From Bacteroides bouchesdurhonensis (GTDB taxonomy: Bacteria; Bacteroidota; Bacteroidia; Bacteroidales; Bacteroidaceae), in NCBI RefSeq assembly GCF_900155865.1, contig NZ_LT707006.1:2644577-2708576 (forward strand): 64,000 nucleotides of DNA, given 5' to 3'. Below, one piece after another: positions 17,663 to 24,842 of this stretch (the first letter of the stretch is position 1; every line of letters begins with the position of its first letter). A model generated the notes under the pieces. It saw only the letters and a program-made list of their open reading frames with translations, made no database searches and was not told the DNA's origin. The translations under genes and the position numbers were made by a program.

Positions 17663-19455
17663 TATTTTTCAAGCAGTTTCCGTATGAAAGACTCTTTCTC
17701 TATTTGATTATTGAAATATACTTTACCCATATTTCCATAAACGGGCAGAGTAAAGTCTTGTTTCGGCACATAGTAGTGATCCCAAAAATCTTTATCTGTG
17801 CCTATTTCTGTATATTTAGGGTCAATAGCAAGGAGAGACGAAGCAACCCTAAATTCGAAATAATCGTCACTACTATTGGGGCCTTTTCCTTCACCGCACG
17901 ACTCTATAAACTTACGTTCATCTTCTACACTTACCAATACGGGACCATAATATTCGCCATGCTTTGGACAATATACTTCGGGATGACAAGAACTATCTTG
18001 CTCATAATTTTCTGAAACAACTTTAGCTATACCATATTCAGCTACATCTTGCTGATATTTATCAATCATTATAGTCTGTAGCTTTTGATTGTCCAATATC
18101 TCATCAACTGAAACCTTGTCCCAAAATTCATCTAGTGCCCAAAAGAAAGTGAAATAAGGATAGGCATGTCCGCCAAGAGGAGCGCTTCTAAACATTTTAT
18201 CATTCAGATAATCCTTGCTTAAATCTCCGTGCGATAATGTGTCACTAAATACATGCTCTATCAAATCCGTTTGAATCTCTTTGCCTGACGTATAACGGCG
18301 GAAATCATTAAGGTAAGAAATAATGTGAATCAGTTTAGCAACGTCTCGTCTTGTCATCACTTTTTCAATATCATCATCTTGATGACGATAGAGAGCTATT
18401 AATAGGGTCGTTTTCAAAGCTTCAAAATCCAATGTCCCCTCTTTAAACAAATCAAGATGTTCAAGCAATCCAGAATTAATATAGTGGCGAGTTCTTGCGC
18501 TTATTGTTCCACGTCGACAATACCTGTCCATAACCTTGTTAATATCATCGTTCATTTCCCCTACGCAGGTATAATGCTTTTGTTCATTGAGCACTTTTAT
18601 AATATCGCAAAGTGTCTGTACTTGTCCATACTCTTCCACTGAAAGAGAGGATGAAGTATTGAGTACATCTGTTTCAAGATCGTCAATTGAAGCTACGACT
18701 ACAGAGTTTACTTCTTGATGATTAACAATTTCTCGTATCCTAATTGCCATTTGGTGATTGGAATAGGTGAAAACTTGCGAAAGTGGCCAATCTTTCTTTG
18801 CGGAGTTCTGATTATAAATCACTAATGAATCCGGTAGAAGATCTTGAATTTCAGCAAGAGCTTGTTCTGCTAATTCTTGCCTTCTTTTCCCTTCAAATTT
18901 AAAAGGTATTGAAACGATGGCTTCAACAGAGATATTCTTTTTTAAGAAGTATTTTATAAGGGCATAGACTCCATATCCAGAAGTACCTCCTAATCCACAT
19001 ACGAAAATAAGACGTTCGGGCGAATGTGCAAGTATTGGCTGTAAGAATCGTTCATACTTACTAACCAACATTTCATAGTAGGATGTGTCATAATGTTCTG
19101 TTATATTGTATTCTAATGTCGTTCCACATGCAGTAAATTCATTAAGCATGATATGGTTTCTTATAAAATAAGGTTCTCTGCAAGCAAAATCAAAATCAAT
19201 AATAGCAAAGTCGAGTTCATTATAATTAAATCCGGATAGATTTATGAGTCCAAGGTAATTTAGAACTTTAGTGCCAGCACCTCCAACACCTATTACTAGC
19301 GTTTTGTGAGCAAATATCATAGAAGGTACATTATCTTCTTTCTTCCATTCAAAAGGAAGTACGTTCTCTCTTGTACTAGTATCCTCCGAAATGGAAGTTT
19401 TTTTATTCATTGGTCTCTCTTTCTTCTTAAAAAGGTTCTTTATCCACTTAACCAT
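17662..19455 (-). CDS. FtsZ-like tubulin-superfamily GTPase
   Basis: About 597 residues from the ATG at 19455 (an in-frame TTG at 19482 overlaps the upstream gene and is less likely). After a basic N-terminal tail, the tubulin/FtsZ fold is plain: TLVIGVGGAGTKVLNYLG (T1), FAIIDFDFACREP, IFVCGLGGTSGYGVYALIK (the tubulin signature, GGTSGYG replacing GGGTGTG), and IVSIPFKFEGKRRQELAEQA then PDSLVIYNQNS, equivalent to the FtsZ KPFxFEGxxR...N block. The C-terminal 300 residues are not FtsZ-like and are specific to this family. It therefore probably binds GTP and may polymerise, but it is not the cell-division FtsZ. It overlaps the radical SAM gene by one base. Confidence 0.8.
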   Translation of the reverse strand: MVKWIKNLFKKKERPMNKKTSISEDTSTRENVLPFEWKKEDNVPSMIFAHKTLVIGVGGAGTKVLNYLGLINLSGFNYNELDFAIIDFDFACREPYFIRNHIMLNEFTACGTTLEYNITEHYDTSYYEMLVSKYERFLQPILAHSPERLIFVCGLGGTSGYGVYALIKYFLKKNISVEAIVSIPFKFEGKRRQELAEQALAEIQDLLPDSLVIYNQNSAKKDWPLSQVFTYSNHQMAIRIREIVNHQEVNSVVVASIDDLETDVLNTSSSLSVEEYGQVQTLCDIIKVLNEQKHYTCVGEMNDDINKVMDRYCRRGTISARTRHYINSGLLEHLDLFKEGTLDFEALKTTLLIALYRHQDDDIEKVMTRRDVAKLIHIISYLNDFRRYTSGKEIQTDLIEHVFSDTLSHGDLSKDYLNDKMFRSAPLGGHAYPYFTFFWALDEFWDKVSVDEILDNQKLQTIMIDKYQQDVAEYGIAKVVSENYEQDSSCHPEVYCPKHGEYYGPVLVSVEDERKFIESCGEGKGPNSSDDYFEFRVASSLLAIDPKYTEIGTDKDFWDHYYVPKQDFTLPVYGNMGKVYFNNQIEKESFIRKLLEK

Positions 19456-19462
19456 ATTATAA

Positions 19463-19791
19463 TCAATTTGATATAAAATCAATAGTTCCTTCTTTCATGT
19501 ATTCCGCTATCTGTCTGAATACATCCCCTGCCATCAGTCCACCACTTGCGGGCAATCCTTTCTTGTTCATAGTGACAATTACAGAATATTTCGGATGATC
19601 GGCAGGAAAGTAACCGCAAAATTCTACGGCATAGCTATCGTCTATAAAGCGAGCTGTCCCCGTAGCTCCTGCCACCCTTATGTGGTATGCAGCAACCCTG
19701 ACTCTTGTATGTACTTTTCGAGATACGGAATACTGATACATGTAATGATCTTCTTATCATCGGAAGCTCTCAGATATCCATCCTTCGTCAT
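19463..19791 (-). pseudogene. Remnant of a penicillin-binding transpeptidase (FtsI/PBP2-like), frameshifted
   Basis: The frame 19463-19741 encodes the extreme C-terminus of a PBP transpeptidase: AYHIRVAGATGTARFIDD, then FCGYFPADHPKYSVIVTMNK and GGLMAGDVFRQIAEYM. The catalytic KTG is ATG here (VAGATGTA for VAGKTGTA), and the SxxK and SxN motifs and everything upstream are absent. A second short frame (37 codons from the ATG at 19791, whose ATG overlaps the upstream TGA) covers the first part in another frame, so a +1/-1 event joins or breaks the two. It is therefore either a decayed gene or a small repurposed, non-catalytic peptidoglycan-binding fragment. Its neighbour is an FtsZ-like gene, which makes the division link curious. 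Confidence 0.6.
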
Positions 19792-20084
19792 AGTTTTTTC
19801 TTAAAGGTTCTTATTAGAAGAAATATCAAAGCTACAGCTACTACTATGTCAATGGTATTCCAAAGAACCCTTCCGAGTGCAACTTTGAAGAATGGCTGAA
19901 ACAAAAGAGCTAATCCAGCAAATAAGAACCCAAGTCCCTCTCTTTTATTTTTAAAATAGTCATATGACAGATAAACAAATGTACCTGTCGCTGCAAATCT
20001 CACTAGTTCATAGAAGCCATATGGCATATCTGCTAAGCAAAGAATTAGCATTATGGCGATTATAAGTTTCAATATCGGTTTCAT
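19788..20084 (-). CDS. Small DUF6804-like inner-membrane protein
   Basis: A 98-residue protein of three to four hydrophobic segments: LIIAIMLILCLADMPYGFYE, FVYLSYDYF, LGFLFAGLALLFQPFFKVAL and IVVAVALIFLLIRTFKKKL. The CLADMPYGFYELVRF and LLFQPFFKVALGRxLWN blocks are those of the small DUF6804 membrane family common in Bacteroidetes; function is unknown. It lies 6 bp after the serine protease gene and its stop overlaps a downstream ATG (ATGA). In this cluster it may be a membrane partner of the protease or channel proteins. Confidence 0.65.
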   Translation of the reverse strand: MKPILKLIIAIMLILCLADMPYGFYELVRFAATGTFVYLSYDYFKNKREGLGFLFAGLALLFQPFFKVALGRVLWNTIDIVVAVALIFLLIRTFKKKL

Positions 20085-20090
20085 GTGGAT

Positions 20091-20852
20091 TTATTCTATA
20101 TATGGTTTGACAACATCTATACTCCAAGCATAATTTAAATTAGCTTGAGAACCATCAGCAAAAGAACCGGAAGTGATGCCAATGGCTTCTCCATACTCAT
20201 TGATTAGTGCACCGCCACTACTTCCGTGATCAATAAGTGCGCTTATTTGCATTAAATTATCTGCACGCCATTGTGAAACTTCTCCTGAAGAGAAAGTGTT
20301 TTCCAATCCTCGTGGACTACCGATTGCATAGACTTTATCTCCAATTTTAGGTTTAGATTTTGCTATCGGAATGTAATTTGTATTTTGGCAGTTTACCTTA
20401 AATACGATAAAATCCTCTTTTTCACTTTTATGAAGGACTTTTGCTACAGAATACGATTTATTACTGCCAGCCAACTTTATCTGTTCTTTACCAATGGTAG
20501 TCCCTTTAAATACGTGATAGTTACTAACGGCAAGTCCATCGTTACTCACAAAGAAACCTGAGCCTTGATACCCATTATTGCCATCACTCGTAAAAATCAT
20601 AAATACAGCATTACCATATCTATCGAAAACTTGAGAACCTTCTATTTTATGATTAGAACGTTTGCTATTTCCCCTTTTTTGACTTGATGACGTTCGTCTT
20701 TCTCGAACTTCTTTTGTAGGAGAACCATCTCTATTACTTTCGGTTACTATTTCGGTTGATCTAAACCGCTCTCTTTGATTTCTTGCAGATTTACGGCAGC
20801 TAATGAAAGTGACGCAACAGAAAACAATTAGTAATACTGATATTTTTTTCAT
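20091..20852 (-). CDS. Trypsin-like (S1C-type) serine protease lipoprotein
   Basis: A 253-residue lipoprotein: MKKISVLLIVFCCVTFISCR with lipobox FISC. A basic, low-complexity linker (about residues 20-70) leads to a trypsin-fold domain with a full triad: His in LAVSNYHVFKG, Asp in SEKEDFIVFKV, Ser in ALIDHGSSGGALINEYG. The domain resembles HtrA/DegP proteases but lacks a PDZ domain. The protein is anchored in the envelope and may process or sense partners of the system. It is 1 bp from the MotB-like gene. The basic linker could bind peptidoglycan or nucleic acid; this is conjecture. Confidence 0.8.
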   Translation of the reverse strand: MKKISVLLIVFCCVTFISCRKSARNQRERFRSTEIVTESNRDGSPTKEVRERRTSSSQKRGNSKRSNHKIEGSQVFDRYGNAVFMIFTSDGNNGYQGSGFFVSNDGLAVSNYHVFKGTTIGKEQIKLAGSNKSYSVAKVLHKSEKEDFIVFKVNCQNTNYIPIAKSKPKIGDKVYAIGSPRGLENTFSSGEVSQWRADNLMQISALIDHGSSGGALINEYGEAIGITSGSFADGSQANLNYAWSIDVVKPYIE

Positions 20853-20853
20853 A

Positions 20854-21501
20854 CTAGTTAATAACCCCCGGCTTGGGTAAAATATGTATTAGAAATCTTT
20901 GATTTTTAGTATTAGAAGCATTATCAGGATATGCTCTTAAAGCACCTTCTGTGCCACTACCACAGACTAACACTTCACAATTTTGTCGCTTTAAATCCAA
21001 ATGGCGGTTAATTTGAAAATAGCGATACAAAGACAAAGCCCTTTGGTAACTCAAATCAAAATTTCCAGTATATCCATCATTGGAGGCTTGACCTTCAATA
21101 ATTAACAAATACTTTACCGACTCACCATACTCTTCTTCTGCATGCTTTAGGAATTGATCTATTGCTAAGCCTGCGCTATATAGTTCTTCTCTTTTTTCTA
21201 GTGGAATATGAGTAATTTCAGATTGACCTATTGGGAATGAGACATCAATCTTTAGCACATGTTTCTTATGCAGTTCATTGTACTCAAACCATTTACTATC
21301 AATATTTTGTATGCTATTTTCAATATTATGAATCTTATCGATTTCTGCTTGAGTTGCAATTTGTAAATCATTTGCTTTTTTGAGTGCTTGTCCCATTGCA
21401 ATAATCGCTACAACAAAGAGTACAAGCAATGTAAAGAACAAGCTAGTCATCAAATCTGAATAGCTTGTCCAAAACAAAGATTTCTTATTTCCTTTTGCCA
21501 T
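20854..21501 (-). CDS. MotB/ZorB-like OmpA-domain stator protein
   Basis: A 215-residue protein with one N-terminal transmembrane helix preceded by the MotB-type segment LFWTSYSDLMTSLFFTLLVL; the Asp of YSDLMTS occupies the position of the proton-binding Asp of MotB. A helical linker (40-90) is followed by an OmpA-like peptidoglycan-binding domain: YLLIIEGQASNDGYTGNFDL, SYQRALSLYRYF, and TKNQRFLIHILPK near the C-terminus. This is the architecture of ZorB in Zorya and of MotB. It lies 5 bp downstream of the MotA/ZorA-like gene, its expected partner in an ion-driven inner-membrane channel anchored to the wall. Confidence 0.8.
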   Translation of the reverse strand: MAKGNKKSLFWTSYSDLMTSLFFTLLVLFVVAIIAMGQALKKANDLQIATQAEIDKIHNIENSIQNIDSKWFEYNELHKKHVLKIDVSFPIGQSEITHIPLEKREELYSAGLAIDQFLKHAEEEYGESVKYLLIIEGQASNDGYTGNFDLSYQRALSLYRYFQINRHLDLKRQNCEVLVCGSGTEGALRAYPDNASNTKNQRFLIHILPKPGVIN

Positions 21502-21506
21502 ACATG

Positions 21507-23147
21507 TTAGATTTTAATATCAAACACTTGGACGCAAAGCATAGCAAGAAGCATAATAAATGAACCACAAACGCCAACAGCAATAGCTACATTCATCCAA
21601 TTACGCTTAGTATTTCCTTTAGAATCCAATGGTGTACCAATAGAACTTGCTAGAGTTTGAATCGCATTACCTTGTTCATCAATCTTTTGTTGCTGAGTTA
21701 GTATTGTTTGATTCAGTTTCTCCATTACTTTAGCCAACTCGTTCATTTGACTTGGCACATTTGCGAATTGTAACTTTAATGATTCGCGCTGAGTTGAGAT
21801 CTCATTTTCAAGCAATTCCTTTTGTGTAGCTAACATTTCTTTGATTGCTGTGTTCTGAGTTTCAAAAGTACTTGATATGCTCTCAATGCCTTGACGAGAT
21901 TGTTCTCCTACCTCTTTAAATGTATCCTTTAGTCCACCAAATGGGTCATTAATTTCTGCTATCTTATTATTAATAGCTACACGTTGATCTTCAAGCGCTT
22001 TTGAAAGACTCTCTTGTTGTTCTTCAATCAATGCTTGAACTTGTTGATTTTGCTTTTGGAAAACCTCAGTCAAATTAGAGATACTTCCAGCTAGACTTGT
22101 TCCTAAATTATCCAAGGCGTCTTGAACAACAGAGTCCAGACCAGACATCTGTTGTCTCATCATTCCTTGTCTGTCTTGAACATATTCAATCTCACTCTTG
22201 AAATAACTACCTAATTCTTCAGAAAGACGAGTCCTGTCCTCAATATCACCCAAGCGTGAATTCAACTTAACTACCTGAGCTATATATTCTTCTGAATTTC
22301 CAAGATGTTCAAAAAGGCGTTCCAACTCTTCTGTACACCCTTGCAGCTTATCATATACTTCTACATTAGCTTTAGCAATCTTAGCAATCTTTATTTTATC
22401 AATAGCATCAAGTAATTTTACTTGATTATCATAATTGTCAGTTACTTGAGATAAGGTTTCCTTTAATTCTTTGGTATTTTCAGCAAAAGTACTATTAAAA
22501 TTATTTAAGTCATTTGCCATTTTTGTAAGTGCACCGGTAAGGTCATCTGACATATTAGGCATAACTTTTGTCTGAATCCAAGACAGAAATTTGTTCTTCA
22601 TCTTAAGCATCTCACCTCGTGCCTCCTTGTACTTTGAGGTAGAAATAGCTGCAAACATGACACCAAGAAAGCTTGCAATCATAGCAATACCAATATCAGT
22701 CAGAAGAGTTTTAATTCCTTCGACCTGAATATTAGTACCTGTCAATAAAGTTCCAAGGTCTGTCCAAGCAAAAGATACAACTCCAATTGCGGCACCTAAA
22801 ATTGTAGCCATAAGGCCAAGATAAAGGGGGGTCGATAACATTGTATCAACATCTTCCTCTATTCTTTGGGAATCTCTTTCAACTATCTCCTTGATTATCT
22901 GATAATCTGCAGACGTATTCTTATTTTCATTTAGATACCCATTAATATCATACAAAGTTCCTTCAAATTCTGCATGATTAAGAGAGCATTCTATTGTGTT
23001 ACTTCCTTTATGTAATGACAATGTATTTGTATTAGGGAACAATGCTCTAAGTTTACCAATAATTGACAGGTTCTTAAAGAATGCAATTACCTGAAGGACA
23101 ACGATAAATGCTACGACAATCGCTACTATATAATATTGAACAGACAT
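21507..23147 (-). CDS. MotA/TolQ/ZorA-like proton-channel protein with long coiled coil
   Basis: A 546-residue protein. Transmembrane segments: about residues 5-25 (IVAIVVAFIVVLQVIAFF), 103-127 (LYLGLMATILGAAIGVVSFA) and 145-168 (LLTDIGIAMIASFLGVMFAA); the last two carry the LGLMxTILGAxIG and GIxxAMxxSxLG features of MotA/ExbB/TolQ channels. Residues about 170-510 form an extended coiled coil with repeated Gln-rich stretches (QNQQVQALIEEQQESLSKAL). A fourth transmembrane helix lies at the C-terminus (VAIAVGVCGSFIMLLAMLC). ZorA of Zorya has the same channel plus long tail; the extra C-terminal membrane helix is unusual. It is next to the MotB-like gene. Confidence 0.75.
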   Translation of the reverse strand: MSVQYYIVAIVVAFIVVLQVIAFFKNLSIIGKLRALFPNTNTLSLHKGSNTIECSLNHAEFEGTLYDINGYLNENKNTSADYQIIKEIVERDSQRIEEDVDTMLSTPLYLGLMATILGAAIGVVSFAWTDLGTLLTGTNIQVEGIKTLLTDIGIAMIASFLGVMFAAISTSKYKEARGEMLKMKNKFLSWIQTKVMPNMSDDLTGALTKMANDLNNFNSTFAENTKELKETLSQVTDNYDNQVKLLDAIDKIKIAKIAKANVEVYDKLQGCTEELERLFEHLGNSEEYIAQVVKLNSRLGDIEDRTRLSEELGSYFKSEIEYVQDRQGMMRQQMSGLDSVVQDALDNLGTSLAGSISNLTEVFQKQNQQVQALIEEQQESLSKALEDQRVAINNKIAEINDPFGGLKDTFKEVGEQSRQGIESISSTFETQNTAIKEMLATQKELLENEISTQRESLKLQFANVPSQMNELAKVMEKLNQTILTQQQKIDEQGNAIQTLASSIGTPLDSKGNTKRNWMNVAIAVGVCGSFIMLLAMLCVQVFDIKI

Positions 23148-23150
23148 AGT

Positions 23151-23969
23151 TTATTGCTTAATTAATGAAATAACCGCTTTCTTTTCTACTTGAAATGATC
23201 CCATCATCAGTTTTGCTTCTCCAATAGAAATAATCTGGATTGTATTGGCACCTTCCATTTGATTTTGGATGTTACAATACGGAATGAGATATCGATTAAC
23301 ATCTGATATGGCTTTAATCATAGGACCATCGTCAGTATTAATTGTATATTTGTAAATACTGCCACTTTTGCTTGCCCAATATAGAGAATCAGACGAAATC
23401 ATGCTCTCTTCTAGTGTACCATTTTCTGATACTTCAAAATAGATTTTCTCGGAAGGATCATCAGAGCCGAAACTAAGAGAATAGCTTTCCAGCATCTTCC
23501 TAAGACGAGAAATTTCTTTGTCCTTGTCGGTTAGATTTTTGTTATATTCTTTTTTAAATGTTTCTAACTGGCTTTTGGCCTCTTCTTCAATTTTTTCTTT
23601 CTCATCAAGAGCTTTTAATAAATCACTCTCAAGTTCGTTGTTTTTTTTGTTTTCTTCATCGAATTTCTTTGTTTGCTCTTCTAATGATTGCTGAAGCTTT
23701 TCAATCTCGGCACCCTTATCTGAAAGCAGTTTTTGGTTCTTTTCATTCTCTTTTTGATGCATTTGAATTTCTTTTTCAAGCTCCTTAATTTTATCGATGA
23801 GTTCTTGGTTATTTCTACTATTACCAGCCAAATTTCCTGTAAGATAGGACGATTTATTATAATATGTCTCTTTGAACCCACTCATACAAGGCTGGTTGAG
23901 AATGAACTCTAATGCACGCTGCATGTCAGAAGAATTCTGCGGCTCTACTTTTATATTGACTTCAAACAT
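23151..23969 (-). CDS. Coiled-coil protein with system-specific C-terminal domain (A)
   Basis: A 272-residue soluble protein. Residues about 1-35 form a small N-terminal domain (MFEVNIKVEPQNSSDMQRAL), residues about 60-165 a long Glu/Lys coiled coil (NNQELIDKIKELEKEIQMHQ and onward), and residues about 178-272 a mixed beta-rich domain (KIYFEVSENGTLEESMISSD, then LYWASKSGSIYKYTI and LIPYCNIQNQ). That last domain is similar in length and pattern to the C-terminus of the next upstream gene product. It probably links the cytoskeletal proteins to the channel, but no function is known. It is 3 bp from its neighbours on each side. Confidence 0.7.
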   Translation of the reverse strand: MFEVNIKVEPQNSSDMQRALEFILNQPCMSGFKETYYNKSSYLTGNLAGNSRNNQELIDKIKELEKEIQMHQKENEKNQKLLSDKGAEIEKLQQSLEEQTKKFDEENKKNNELESDLLKALDEKEKIEEEAKSQLETFKKEYNKNLTDKDKEISRLRKMLESYSLSFGSDDPSEKIYFEVSENGTLEESMISSDSLYWASKSGSIYKYTINTDDGPMIKAISDVNRYLIPYCNIQNQMEGANTIQIISIGEAKLMMGSFQVEKKAVISLIKQ

Positions 23970-23972
23970 AAC

Positions 23973-24842
23973 TTAACAATATTGGATTATAACTTTTGTG
24001 AGAACTTGAAAGTCACTAGACAAGCTCCCAGGCTTCTTCACATTTACACTCTTTGCTTGGTCTGGATCAATTCCGTTTGTTTGAACTTCACAGAAAGGAT
24101 CAATAACGCTAGTTCGGTTATTAATAGCTTTACCTGTCTTTGCACAACAAAATTCAAAAGCATAAATGCCATTGCTTTTCCACGCTCTATACATGGCAAC
24201 ATCAGCAGATTGAGCTATTGACAACTTTCCTCCATCAACAGCTTTAAGCCAAATATATTCACGAGTTTCTGCTTGCTTATTGGCAACTTTGTTATTATTA
24301 TCTTTTGGCTTCACAGTGTTGGGTAACATAGAATTAGTACCCTGTTCACGAAAAGCATTCTTTTTAACACCTCCTGTTGTAGAGTTTGATTGTACTTTTC
24401 GTGAATTACTCAATTGACTTTCAAGGACGTGTATACGATTCTTTAACTGTACAATTTCATCTTCTATTTTCGTGTAATCTTTTTTTAGTTTGTTGAATGA
24501 AAAACTATTGTCGCAATCCATATCAGAATGACTATATGCATAATTAGTGTGTGCTTTATAGATTGCATATAGACTAAATAAAATGGCGATACCACAAAGT
24601 ATCAAAATCAAATATATGTCTGGAAAGCCACTAATTAGATTATGATGTATGGATTCATTTAAGCTATTACTTAGATCTCTTGTTGATGTTTCTAGACAAT
24701 TCACCTTTGAAGTCAATTCCTCAAAAATAGAATCTTGCTTAACCTTGATACTATCTTGGGCAAAAAGAGTATTGTTAAAGCTGTATGCAAGCAGATGAAA
24801 CAAAAACAAGCCGCTTCTTCTCTTTGAATTATTCATTTTCAC
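23973..24842 (-). CDS. Membrane-anchored coiled-coil protein with system-specific C-terminal domain (B)
   Basis: A 289-residue protein with an N-terminal signal-like hydrophobic stretch ending FNNTLFAQ, a periplasmic segment (about 30-72), one transmembrane helix (DIYLILILCGIAILFSLYAI), a coiled coil (about 108-145, DYTKIEDEIVQLKNRIHVLE) and a C-terminal domain of about 95 residues (YIWLKAVDGGKLSIAQSADV, then YRAWKSNGIYAFEF and VIDPFCEVQT). The last domain parallels that of the 272-aa protein: both have a Tyr-Trp/Ala-xx-Lys-Ser-x-x-Ile-Tyr motif and a later PY/PFC-xx-Q motif. The gene overlaps the 1160-aa ATPase gene by 14 nt. Confidence 0.7.
   Translation of the reverse strand: MKMNNSKRRSGLFLFHLLAYSFNNTLFAQDSIKVKQDSIFEELTSKVNCLETSTRDLSNSLNESIHHNLISGFPDIYLILILCGIAILFSLYAIYKAHTNYAYSHSDMDCDNSFSFNKLKKDYTKIEDEIVQLKNRIHVLESQLSNSRKVQSNSTTGGVKKNAFREQGTNSMLPNTVKPKDNNNKVANKQAETREYIWLKAVDGGKLSIAQSADVAMYRAWKSNGIYAFEFCCAKTGKAINNRTSVIDPFCEVQTNGIDPDQAKSVNVKKPGSLSSDFQVLTKVIIQYC

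Noticed and set aside
20854..23147. A complete Zorya defence system
   Set aside because: ZorA- and ZorB-like proteins are present but no ZorC, ZorD or ZorE homologue lies nearby, and the MotA-like protein has an extra C-terminal membrane helix.
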